Notes under the pieces: generated by a model
Told to the model about the DNA's origin: nothing
What the model saw: only the letters and a program-made list of their open reading frames with translations
The model's database searches: none
Virus record (IMG/VR): IMGVR_UViG_3300045747_000047
Location: 1-29,602 of that record
Reading direction: 5' to 3' (one strand)
From: a virus
DNA: 29,602 bases
Program-made: the position numbers and the translations under genes
Shown: positions 23,488-29,602 of the stretch, in pieces
Position numbering within the stretch: the stretch's first letter is position 1
Layout of the letters: each line of letters begins with the position of its first letter

Positions 23488-23895
23488 TTAGACCATCCCA
23501 CAGTCAGCCATCGACTCAAACGGATGAAGTTGCCCCTCCGATTTGGCCCGGTTCGCTGCCATGAGTGTAGCCTCGCGCAGCGTTTCATAGAACGCAGTGC
23601 GCCCGATTCCGTACCGCTTGAACACCTCTGGATTGTTGTCCCAAGCCGTTCCGCAGACGTAATAGGCGTAGAGGATGCCGCTGCGCTTGTCGTCCATCCT
23701 CATGACGACCGATTGAATGGCGCGTGACTGCGGGCTCAGGCGGATCTCGGATACCGGCCGTGACTCGCTGGGCATCGGAAGCATTGCCCATGCGCCTGTG
23801 ATCCTCAACCTGGCCCAGAACTGCGGCCTGCGAGCCCACGCGCCCCATTCGTGGAGGATGGACTGACAGTTGGTGTAGTGGTTGTCTCGCTTCAC
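23488..23895 (-). CDS. Candidate Q-type late antitermination protein
   Basis: The 135-residue product resembles the lambdoid Q family of the P22 gp23 / PF06530 type: an N-terminal LHEWGAWAR block (14-22) like the L-x-x-W-G-A-W-A of that family, a central segment ending in YAYYVCGTAW (76-85), and a helix-turn-helix-like FKRYGIGRTAFYETLREA (92-109). Q proteins bind DNA at the late promoter and turn RNA polymerase into a terminator-resistant form. The GTG start overlaps the preceding TGA (GTGA). Its place just before the late promoter and terS supports the call. An alternative is a RinA/ArpU-like late transcription activator, which would act at the same step. Confidence 0.62.
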   Translation of the reverse strand: MKRDNHYTNCQSILHEWGAWARRPQFWARLRITGAWAMLPMPSESRPVSEIRLSPQSRAIQSVVMRMDDKRSGILYAYYVCGTAWDNNPEVFKRYGIGRTAFYETLREATLMAANRAKSEGQLHPFESMADCGMV

Positions 23896-24128
23896 TCGGC
23901 ATCCTTTGTGAACGTGTACCGCTTTGGCCGTCTGATAGTCACTGTCTTGGCTTCATTGCCAGACCAGTCAGCGTCATAGTCCTTGCCGAACGAGTCAAAT
24001 TTCAGGCTGTTGAGGATCTTCAAGCTGTCAACCAACACAGCGGCAAATGCTGGTGGCATAGGCTCAGGCAGTCCACGCCACTTGCGCCACATCGGATATC
24101 GACAAAGTTTGTTGTCTAGCCAGTTCAT
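23892..24128 (-). CDS. Hypothetical protein, 78 aa
   Basis: The 78-residue product has no recognised domain. The N-terminus (NWLDNKLCRYPMWRKWRGLP) is basic and Trp-rich, the middle (AFAAVLVDSLKILNSL) is a hydrophobic helix that is too polar at its ends for a sure membrane segment, and the C-terminus is charged. It is held by two overlaps: ATGA with the nuclease gene before it and GTGA with the Q-like gene after it. That packing is the main evidence that it is real. Confidence 0.6.
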   Translation of the reverse strand: MNWLDNKLCRYPMWRKWRGLPEPMPPAFAAVLVDSLKILNSLKFDSFGKDYDADWSGNEAKTVTIRRPKRYTFTKDAE

Positions 24129-24424
24129 GCCGCCTCCATCACACGCAAGACCCGCATCGCGCCCTCGACATCAGTGACCGTGGCTACAGGGCCACCGCGC
24201 CAAGAGTCCAGGAAGTCTCGCTGTAGGGCTGTGTAGTCGGCTGCACGGGGGTTCTTCTTGCCTACCGTGCGCTTGACTTCTACCAGCGCTGTCTTCTTGG
24301 CAAACCCGACGCAGAGGTCAACGGGCAGGCCAATGATCCAGACGCTTGCGCCGGCTGCGCGTAAGGCTTCGACTATTTCCTTTTGATTTTCGTCTACACG
24401 GGCCGCAAAACGGTTAATGCTCAT
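24125..24424 (-). CDS. PD-(D/E)XK nuclease, VRR-NUC-like
   Basis: The 99-residue product starts at the ATG at 24424, with AAGGA 6 nt upstream. The pattern is that of small VRR-NUC or Holliday-resolvase-like phage nucleases: a helix with Glu15 (DENQKEIVEALRAAGASVW), Asp36 (LPVDLCVGF), the catalytic strand ALVEVKR with Glu49 and Lys51, and a final YTALQRDFLDSW followed by a strand and helix (ATVTDVEGAMRVL). Such enzymes cut branched or flap DNA in replication and recombination. It lies directly after the replication genes and the GGGAC array. Confidence 0.75.
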   Translation of the reverse strand: MSINRFAARVDENQKEIVEALRAAGASVWIIGLPVDLCVGFAKKTALVEVKRTVGKKNPRAADYTALQRDFLDSWRGGPVATVTDVEGAMRVLRVMEAA

Positions 24425-24603
24425 TTGCTTTCCTTGGCAAGCAACCCAGCAAACGGGACGGGACACACGGGACAAAGGGAACGGGACAGAAAACGGGACG
24501 GGACATGTCCCGTTTCCCTAAGGGCCATGTCCCATGTCCCATTGTCCCGTTTTGGTGTCCCATCTGTCCCGTTTTGGCTGATTTCAGACATTTTGTGTCC
24601 CAC
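24421..24603 (-). CDS. Possible 60-aa small ORF running through the GGGAC array
   Basis: This frame fits the gap exactly. Its GTG lies 2 nt after the helicase stop, GAGGAG stands about 9 nt upstream of the GTG, and its TGA overlaps the ATG of the nuclease gene as ATGA, the same packing as elsewhere in the operon. The product is odd: the repeats read as NGTDGTPKRDNGTWD, then mirrored Ser/Arg/Pro/Cys-rich SRSLCPVCPVPF. No family is recognised. The stretch may instead be non-coding DNA whose repeats happen to leave a frame open. An alternative start is the ATG five codons in. Confidence 0.4.
   Translation of the reverse strand: MGHKMSEISQNGTDGTPKRDNGTWDMALRETGHVPSRFLSRSLCPVCPVPFAGLLAKESK
24455..24601. 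repeat. Array of 13 GGGAC/GTCCC pentamers with a central 14-bp palindrome
   Basis: On the plus strand GGGAC starts at 24455, 24460, 24469, 24483, 24495 and 24500, and GTCCC starts at 24507, 24529, 24536, 24544, 24557, 24566 and 24597. The change of orientation is at CGGGACATGTCCCG (24499-24512), a perfect palindrome. Several copies share longer flanks (AAAACGGGAC or GTCCCGTTTT). Minus-strand RNA could fold AACGGGAC with GTCCCGTT (loop 7 nt) followed by TTTT. Position next to the replication helicase suggests an origin or a regulator binding array; this is inference. Confidence 0.82.
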
Positions 24604-24605
24604 TT

Positions 24606-25739
24606 TTAGATGCTCCTCAAAACCAAAATATGCTTGTCTGCGACCTCAATGAACCCTGATTTGATGGCCCAAGCGCGAGCGCGGAAGTACGCTTTGCGGC
24701 GCACTTCTGGGTCTGTGGACTCCATCGTTTCGTAAAAGACATGGCGAACCTCCTTCTCTAGAGCGCCGTTCTGGCAGCAGTTAAGGAACTCTGCATTCCT
24801 GCCGCTGCGACCAGAAGCGACCTCAAGCTGTCGGGCTTGGTCAAGCTCTGGGCCTTCTGCGACATATCGAGCGGCAAGGGATGTGATTTCGTCTCCGTCT
24901 TCGTCGTGGCCTAAAACATGCTTTCTGAGACCAAATGCAGCATCTGGAGGAAGCTCACCATCCTTCTGCTTAAACCATGTCAGGGTGGCGAGCATCTCTT
25001 TCTCATCGCGGAAGACGCCGATAAGAAAGTCTGTGTTGCCGAGCATCGTGCTCGATCCACGAGGACGCTCTGTGGCGCTGTGTCCGCTGTGGTGAACAAC
25101 TAAAACAAAGCACTTCCACAGCGCTCTAAAAGCGTTTCCGAGGCCCCTGAGGTATGCCGGTACGTCTGTGGCGCTGTTTTCGTCGCCGTCAAATGTCTGG
25201 CTGAGGGTGTCAACAAAAACGGCAGTCGGAACAACGCCAGCGGTCTTTGCGGCCTCAACAACCGTCTGGCAGTTCTGCGAAAGATTTACGGCTACAGGCA
25301 CAACGTGGAACTCAATGGCCCCCCAATGAAGGCCCCGCTCCATGTGCCAGGCTTTGATCCGACGCCACAGACCCGTCCCACCTTCGGCTGCGATGTAGAT
25401 GACGGGGCCTTTGGTGGTCTTGAATCCAAGCCAACGCATGCCGTGGGCGATGTGCAGGGCAAGATCAAGCGCGACAAATGACTTGAAGGTGCCAGATGCC
25501 CCGAACATCATCCCAACGCTGTCGGCGGGGATCAAAGTCTTGACGGACCATGACACGGCCTGGCTGGCCTGCTCGAGTTGTGCGAGACTTAGGAACGGCA
25601 GTTGATATGCCGCCGCCTTAGCTTCGTTTTCATTCTTGTGGATGCGGATGACCTTGCCGAGAATTTCATCGGCACCGCCCATTCTCTGCACTAAGGCATC
25701 AACAGCATCACCCAAGTCATCTGTAGGTATCGCCATCAC
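24606..25739 (-). CDS. RepA-like RecA-fold ATPase / replicative helicase
   Basis: The 377-residue product is a AAA_25/RepA-type hexameric helicase. Walker A is GASGTFKS (80-87), a strand with IYIAAEGG follows (115-121), Walker B is AVFVDTL (173-179), and the sensor region LVVHHSGH (213-220) and PRGSS (226-230) are typical of RSF1010 RepA-like proteins. The C-terminal 75 residues (RRKAYFRARAWAIKSGFIEV) look like a winged-helix DNA-binding tail. It should unwind the replication fork. GTG at 25739 overlaps the CHC2 gene stop (GTGA); the ATG directly after it at 25736 is equally possible. It follows a CHC2 zinc-finger gene, its likely partner. Confidence 0.83.
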   Translation of the reverse strand: MMAIPTDDLGDAVDALVQRMGGADEILGKVIRIHKNENEAKAAAYQLPFLSLAQLEQASQAVSWSVKTLIPADSVGMMFGASGTFKSFVALDLALHIAHGMRWLGFKTTKGPVIYIAAEGGTGLWRRIKAWHMERGLHWGAIEFHVVPVAVNLSQNCQTVVEAAKTAGVVPTAVFVDTLSQTFDGDENSATDVPAYLRGLGNAFRALWKCFVLVVHHSGHSATERPRGSSTMLGNTDFLIGVFRDEKEMLATLTWFKQKDGELPPDAAFGLRKHVLGHDEDGDEITSLAARYVAEGPELDQARQLEVASGRSGRNAEFLNCCQNGALEKEVRHVFYETMESTDPEVRRKAYFRARAWAIKSGFIEVADKHILVLRSI

Positions 25740-26170
25740 GATCTGGCCTCACTGGCTAAGTAGCTGATGCGCCCGAAGGCTTTGGACAGCCGCTCGCGGT
25801 CCTTCTCTTCAACAGGCGTGCCGTGGGATAGATTTGCCGCAACGATTGCCACAAATAGGGCCTCAGACTCAAGCATTTCGAGCGCTTGACCCTTGGATAG
25901 CAGGGACACCCGCTTAGGGGCTGCATGGCCCATTCCGTAGCCTTGGCGCGGTGGGAACAGCGCCTCCATGTCCAAGCCGATGCGGCTTAGTACGTCATGG
26001 ATGCCGCAACCGGCAAAGCATTTGATGAGCACGCGCCCATCGGATAGAGACTTGATCGACAAGCTAGGGCTGCGGTCTTCGTGTGCTGGACACTTCGCAG
26101 ACCACTGGTCCCCGCCTCGAGCGTGAACGCCGTCTAGCTTTGACAGGATGAGTTCGGTGTTGGCGTTCAT
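25736..26170 (-). CDS. CHC2 zinc-finger protein, primase-type, no catalytic domain
   Basis: The 144-residue product has a DnaG-like CHC2 zinc ribbon: Cys27-x2-His30 (KCPAHEDRSPSLSI) and Cys51-x3-Cys55 (LIKCFAGCGIHDVL), which in primases reads the template start site. The protein ends about 90 residues later in a helical region with no TOPRIM motif, so it has the DNA-reading part of a primase without its polymerase part. ATGA overlap with the previous gene sets the start, and its stop overlaps the RepA-like helicase start. In many phages such a protein is fused to or adjacent to the helicase. Confidence 0.83.
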   Translation of the reverse strand: MNANTELILSKLDGVHARGGDQWSAKCPAHEDRSPSLSIKSLSDGRVLIKCFAGCGIHDVLSRIGLDMEALFPPRQGYGMGHAAPKRVSLLSKGQALEMLESEALFVAIVAANLSHGTPVEEKDRERLSKAFGRISYLASEARS

Positions 26171-26382
26171 GCTCCCCCCTCAAACTCATCATCCCGAGCC
26201 AGCATCCAAAGGAACTTCTCCATTGCTTCCCGGCTGTCAAAAGCCCGACCTTCCGCGAACCACTGCCGGCCGAGCACATCGCCTATCGGCTTGTCCTTGA
26301 CCTTCGCAGCAAGCGCAGCCATAGCCGCAACGAACGGGTGCCCTTTGCACCAGGCCATCGGGTGAGAGGGGTTGGGGTTCAT
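26167..26382 (-). CDS. Hypothetical protein, 71 aa
   Basis: The 71-residue product is not recognised. It begins NPNPSHPMAWCKGHPFVAAM and has a helical middle (AALAAKVKDKPIGDVL) and an acidic end (LARDDEFEGG). The ATG at 26382 overlaps the previous stop as ATGA and is chosen over an ATG at 26418, which would overlap the upstream gene by 40 nt. The downstream stop overlaps the CHC2 gene start as ATGA. It is probably an early accessory protein. Confidence 0.6.
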   Translation of the reverse strand: MNPNPSHPMAWCKGHPFVAAMAALAAKVKDKPIGDVLGRQWFAEGRAFDSREAMEKFLWMLARDDEFEGGA

Positions 26383-26927
26383 ACCGCACCCCACACCGTG
26401 CGTGCCCAGCTTGAGCACTCACGCGCACTGATGACGCTAGGGATAGGGTCGCCTGGGGCAACCTGATGGCGAGAATAGGTAGGCGAGCTAGGGCAGATTG
26501 TCACGATGGTCTGCGCCGTCACCACAGCCTCAACCGGCATCTGATACCGCTTCTCTTTCCAGTGCGGGCTGACGACCTTCAAGACCCGAGCAGACTTCGG
26601 GATCGGCTTAGGCTTCTTCACCCGATCCTTCTGCAGCCGGCCGCAGCCAGGGCAATCCGGAGTGCGTTCCTCAGGCCCACGGACGTATGTGGCTGCGGCT
26701 TCGGGAGTCGAGAAGAAGCGCGCTTCGTACTTGCGCCCGACTTCCTTGTGGATCTGGTGAGCCAACAACATCCGATAGAACATCCGCGCGATCGCCCTGC
26801 AGTCGCTTTGGATGATTGCCAGCGCCTCGGCCTGAGTCGCGCCACCTGGGCGGGAGCAAAGCTCTTGAACACGGCTGCGCGGCCCTTCGGCCATAAGTTT
26901 GAGATGCCAACGGGTAAGACCGCTCAT
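26379..26927 (-). CDS. Hypothetical protein, 182 aa, with one CPGCG knuckle
   Basis: The 182-residue product starts at an ATG (26927) overlapping the preceding TGA as ATGA; a frame extension to 27035 inside the upstream gene is rejected. The N-terminal 90 residues are helical (ALAIIQSDCRAIARMFYRML), followed by DCPGCGRLQKDR (a single Cys-x2-Cys knuckle, about 107-110), a Lys/Pro stretch (KKPKPIPKSARVLKV) and a C-terminus that contains two more cysteines. It may bind nucleic acid or zinc. No family is assigned. Confidence 0.65.
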   Translation of the reverse strand: MSGLTRWHLKLMAEGPRSRVQELCSRPGGATQAEALAIIQSDCRAIARMFYRMLLAHQIHKEVGRKYEARFFSTPEAAATYVRGPEERTPDCPGCGRLQKDRVKKPKPIPKSARVLKVVSPHWKEKRYQMPVEAVVTAQTIVTICPSSPTYSRHQVAPGDPIPSVISARECSSWARTVWGAV

Positions 26928-27109
26928 TTGATGTCCTTTGGGTTGATACAGGCTGCGCACAGCCAATCTCGGATGCCCCTGTGGAAGACGCGCTTGCGTC
27001 CGAGGGCGCTTTTCTTCTGGCCGCACTTGCTGCACAGGAATGCGATGTGATGGCCCATGCCTACGGGGACGAACCGCACGTCGGGGGTGCTGCGGGTGGT
27101 GTCACTCAT
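26924..27109 (-). CDS. Small zinc-ribbon-like protein, 61 aa
   Basis: The 61-residue basic product contains two Cys-x2-Cys pairs, CSKC (26-29, in AFLCSKCGQKKS) and CAAC (51-54, in WLCAACINPKD), with 21 residues between them: the geometry of a treble-clef or zinc-ribbon finger. His20-His21 and His44 are nearby. Such small proteins are frequent in early phage operons, where they bind DNA or host proteins. ATGA overlaps at both ends support the frame and start. The target is unknown. Confidence 0.72.
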   Translation of the reverse strand: MSDTTRSTPDVRFVPVGMGHHIAFLCSKCGQKKSALGRKRVFHRGIRDWLCAACINPKDIK

Positions 27110-27441
27110 GTGTCCTCCCGAAGGGGGATGATTACCTTAACAACACCCTGCGAAGCTAGGGGGGTGGCGCTCTGAGTGTGGTTTACCGCACAGAAGTCTA
27201 GACTTCCCGCCCCGCACACTAATGCCGGGGAAGAATCATCCGCAGAAACCTCGACGACCGAAAAAAGAGCCGTGAAGCGGCGGTTTTCGCATTGCCAGGT
27301 GCCGTTGACAATCTGCGCTGCTGGCGTCATGTCACCCTTTGTTTGCCTTGTATTTCGCTCGCAACCCGAGCAAATTCCAAGGGTTGCGCCCGTGATCCTT
27401 CGATAGCCTGGGCATGTTGCTTGGTCGTCAAGGGTTGGCAT
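27106..27441 (-). CDS. Hypothetical Cys-containing early protein, 111 aa
   Basis: The 111-residue product begins PTLDDQATCPGYRRITGATL and continues GICSGCERNTRQ. The Cys10 and the CSGC pair (24-27) could form an incomplete zinc site, with Cys51 in the following WQCENRRF and two later cysteines as further candidates. The ATG at 27441 is 2 nt after the methyltransferase stop (TGA-GC-ATG), and the stop overlaps the next start as ATGA. A longer frame reaching to 27621 inside the methyltransferase gene is not used. No function is assigned. Confidence 0.62.
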   Translation of the reverse strand: MPTLDDQATCPGYRRITGATLGICSGCERNTRQTKGDMTPAAQIVNGTWQCENRRFTALFSVVEVSADDSSPALVCGAGSLDFCAVNHTQSATPLASQGVVKVIIPLREDT

Positions 27442-27443
27442 GC

Positions 27444-28316
27444 TCAGGCAAACAGGTCTGCGTTCTTCTGCGTGGCCGCAGCAAGGTTGGCAACGGACTG
27501 CTGAAAATAGCTTGCCTTCAGTTCCGCGCCGACAAACTTGCGTCCCATTTCTAGTGCGATGTAGCCCTCGCTGCCGATGCCCATGAACGGCGACAGCACC
27601 ACATCGCCGGGATTGCTCCAAAGCATCACACCGCGCCGGATGACATCAAGCTGCAGGGGGCAAATATGGCGCTCGTCGTCATGCTCTCTGGCACTCATGT
27701 ACTGAAGGGTATCGCTGGCGTTGATATCCATCCAGACAGGAGATGCCACACGCTGCCACAAGCTCACAGGAAACTCTTCATTCGTGTGCGTGACATGCTC
27801 TTCAACCTCTCCAAGTTTGCGAACCGTGATGAGGTAGTCAGGGATTCCCATGCGGGTCATTTCGCTACGCTCACGGATGCTCTTGTGCAGCAGTCCCAGC
27901 GCCTTGGTGCGGGTCATCGCTGTCACAGGGTCTTTCCAGATCGTCGTCTTGCTGTGGAAGACAAAACCGTGCCGCTGAAACGCACGCAGCAAGTCTCCTG
28001 GGAAGTCTTTTAAACCGATGTAGCCGTCGCGCTCTTTGCTGGCTGGCATGTCCATGCAATGAAAGCTAATGTTCCGGCCAGGCTTGATGACTCGATGCAG
28101 TTCTGCGATAAGAAAGTCAAGATGCTCAAAGAACTCTTCATCGTTGCGCACGTTACCCATGTCTCGCGGGCTGTTGCTGTAGGTGTATAGGCTGGCAAAC
28201 GGAGGGGAAAAGATGCTGTATCCCACTGAGTTGTCTGGCAGTCCTTTGAGGACTTCCACGCAGTCTCCGTGGTATGCGGCATATTTGTCGGTGACGACTT
28301 GATCGATGCAGTTCAT
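27444..28316 (-). CDS. DNA methyltransferase, beta class (N4-cytosine or N6-adenine)
   Basis: The 290-residue product has motif IV SPPF (37-40) before motif I FMGIGS (244-249), with YIALEMGRKFVGAEL (motif II region) at the end; this order defines the beta class of amino-methyltransferases. It transfers methyl from S-adenosylmethionine to the exocyclic amino group of a base in a short DNA site. SPP(Y/F) is more frequent in N4-cytosine enzymes, DPPY in N6-adenine enzymes, so N4-cytosine is favoured. The target region lies about 95-230. No restriction partner is present, so it most likely protects phage DNA. ATGA overlap with the helicase gene. Confidence 0.87.
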   Translation of the reverse strand: MNCIDQVVTDKYAAYHGDCVEVLKGLPDNSVGYSIFSPPFASLYTYSNSPRDMGNVRNDEEFFEHLDFLIAELHRVIKPGRNISFHCMDMPASKERDGYIGLKDFPGDLLRAFQRHGFVFHSKTTIWKDPVTAMTRTKALGLLHKSIRERSEMTRMGIPDYLITVRKLGEVEEHVTHTNEEFPVSLWQRVASPVWMDINASDTLQYMSAREHDDERHICPLQLDVIRRGVMLWSNPGDVVLSPFMGIGSEGYIALEMGRKFVGAELKASYFQQSVANLAAATQKNADLFA

Positions 28317-29602
28317 GAGTTCCCCAAGAATCCAGGCACCTTGACGCGGTGCGCTGCGTTGTGAATGTTTGTCTGCCGCGTGCTGCCAGTCACGGACTGC
28401 ATCACGGCGTCTCTGGTTTCAGCGCTCAGGCTCTCGGCCATCTGTATGGCGTCTCTCTCTTTGCGCCTGAGGTTGGCCACCACTGCTCCCTCGGCTTCTG
28501 ATGCAAAGACATGGACGTGAACATCGCGCTTCTGGCCGAAACGCCAGCAACGGCGAACGGCTTGGTAGTAGCTCTCGAATGAGTCAGTCACGCCGACAAA
28601 CGCCATCCTTGCCGAGTGCTGCCAGTTCAAACCAAACCCGCAGATGCTAGGCTTGCTGACCAAGACCCTGAACTTGCCGGCTGCAAAATCTGCGAGCCGT
28701 TGCTCTTTGACTTCGGCACTGTCGGCACCAGCGATCTGCACGGCACCGTTGATGGCCTTTGTGAGCGCATCGCCCTCGGCGTTCAGATCGCACCAGACCA
28801 CCCATGGCTCGCCCGCGTCGGCGTTCACGATGTCGGCGCACTCTCGTACACGATCGCCAACGCTCAGACGGCGCGCATCGCGGCGCTCGCTCAGGGTCAT
28901 GGCCTCGGTAGCGAACAGGGCACCGTTCGTCGGCATCTCAGTGCTGACCGTATGCTCGTGCATGTGCAGTGGCGGCAGTTCGTACATTCCACCATCAAAA
29001 CCAAGGTCCGACGGGCGGCGCACAAGCGCACCCCACTGGCATACCCAACGCCAGAATATATTTCTTGCATGGCCCTTCAGCCGCCAGACGGATGTGTCGC
29101 CGCCGTCGTGTGTAAAGTACTCGGCCAGCATCTCGGCCCGCGTGCAGACGCCCAAGAACTCTGCATGCGTGCCAAGCTCAGTCCAGTCGTTCGGGGCCGG
29201 CGTTGCTGTAGCGCATAGCTTAAATGGAGTCTCGCGGAATGCTGTCAGCAGAGTCTTCAGGGTCTTGGTATCGTGGTGCTTGATGCACGATGACTCGTCA
29301 AGCACGACAGCGCCGAACTGTTCAGGGTTGAATCGGTGCAGCCGGTCATAGTTCGTGATGACGATGCCGCTGTGCGGCTCTGACCCATCCCGACAGTGGG
29401 TTACCTCTATGCCGATCTCTGCGCCTTCCTGCGCTGTCTGCGCGGCCACAGCAAGAGGTGCAAGAATCAACACGGAGCGTTTCGTATGCTTGCGCACCGC
29501 ATCTGCCCATGCAAGCTGCATCCGGCTTTTGCCGAGCCCAGTATCAGCAAATATCGCTGATCTACCCCTGCGGAGAGACCAAGCGACTAAAGCCGACTGA
29601 TG
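28313..29602 (-). CDS. SF2 / SNF2-like helicase, 5' end beyond window
   Basis: The frame is open to the right edge, so 429 residues are visible and the start lies outside. The first visible 28 residues contain Walker A ADTGLGKSRMQL, upstream of the internal ATG at 29521, so that ATG is not the start. Further motifs: II (VVLDESSCIKH), III (CATATPAPND) and VI (YYQAVRRCWRFGQ), with strand ILVLVSKPS-type motif V region near FRVLVSKPSICGFGLNW. These define an SF2 helicase of the SNF2/DEAD-like phage group, an ATP-driven DNA translocase in replication or recombination. Its stop overlaps the methyltransferase start as ATGA. Confidence 0.88.
   Translation of the reverse strand, partial: HQSALVAWSLRRGRSAIFADTGLGKSRMQLAWADAVRKHTKRSVLILAPLAVAAQTAQEGAEIGIEVTHCRDGSEPHSGIVITNYDRLHRFNPEQFGAVVLDESSCIKHHDTKTLKTLLTAFRETPFKLCATATPAPNDWTELGTHAEFLGVCTRAEMLAEYFTHDGGDTSVWRLKGHARNIFWRWVCQWGALVRRPSDLGFDGGMYELPPLHMHEHTVSTEMPTNGALFATEAMTLSERRDARRLSVGDRVRECADIVNADAGEPWVVWCDLNAEGDALTKAINGAVQIAGADSAEVKEQRLADFAAGKFRVLVSKPSICGFGLNWQHSARMAFVGVTDSFESYYQAVRRCWRFGQKRDVHVHVFASEAEGAVVANLRRKERDAIQMAESLSAETRDAVMQSVTGSTRQTNIHNAAHRVKVPGFLGNS

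Noticed and set aside
24455-24601. CRISPR-like array
   Set aside because: Units are only 5 bp, spacers are irregular (0 to 26 bp) and orientation switches in the middle, which no CRISPR array does.
26928-27035. Longer start for the 182-residue protein
   Set aside because: Would overlap the small zinc-ribbon gene almost fully; the ATGA overlap at 26924-26927 fits the packing of the operon.
28644-29351. Plus-strand open frames of 200 and 235 codons opposite the helicase
   Set aside because: Antisense to well-supported helicase motifs II to VI; Ser/Arg/Cys-rich composition typical of shadow frames.

Overview
The window is a contiguous piece of a tailed-phage genome (or an intact prophage) with a P22-like podovirus virion module. 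Every supported protein gene but one lies on the minus strand, so the genome reads right to left. Genes are packed with 1-4 nt start/stop overlaps (ATGA, GTGA, TAATG), which fixes many starts more reliably than ORF length does. No integrase, tRNA, CRISPR array or insertion sequence was seen. The host is probably a Gram-negative proteobacterium. This is inferred from the P22-type virion genes, the GH108-type endolysin and the fairly high GC; nothing here names a genus.

Right part (29602 to about 23260, early and middle genes): an SF2/SNF2-type helicase running off the right edge, a beta-class DNA methyltransferase, four small proteins (two with clear Cys pairs), a CHC2 zinc-finger protein, a RepA-like RecA-fold helicase, a 13-copy GGGAC/GTCCC array coinciding with a possible 60-aa ORF, a PD-(D/E)XK (VRR-NUC-like) nuclease, two small unknown proteins and a Q-type antiterminator candidate.

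Centre (23250 to about 12850, packaging and head): a good sigma70-type promoter with a -10-like repeat at its start region, then small and large terminase, a GNAT protein, the P22-type portal, three virion-like proteins not part of the basic P22 set (one built of 22-residue repeats), scaffold, P22-type coat, a plus-strand HNH/AP2 homing endonuclease, a small virion-like protein and a gp4-like tail accessory factor.

Left part (12848 to 1, tail, ejection and lysis): a beta-helix tailspike, a second protein with the same N-terminal module, gp10-like stabilisation protein, a possible needle or tail-tip protein, a LamG-fold protein, a small beta protein, a second GNAT protein, three ejection-type proteins, a second tailspike with a head-binding-like domain, a holin candidate and a GH108 endolysin cut by the left edge. 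The order gp10, ejection proteins, tailspike follows P22.

Working model (inference): the Q-like protein loads on RNA polymerase at the promoter before terS and carries transcription through three intrinsic-terminator hairpins inside the late operon (before coat, before the gp4-like gene, before the distal tailspike). Two of these belong to a near-identical terminator-plus-leader cassette placed exactly 20 nt before the start codons of coat and tailspike.
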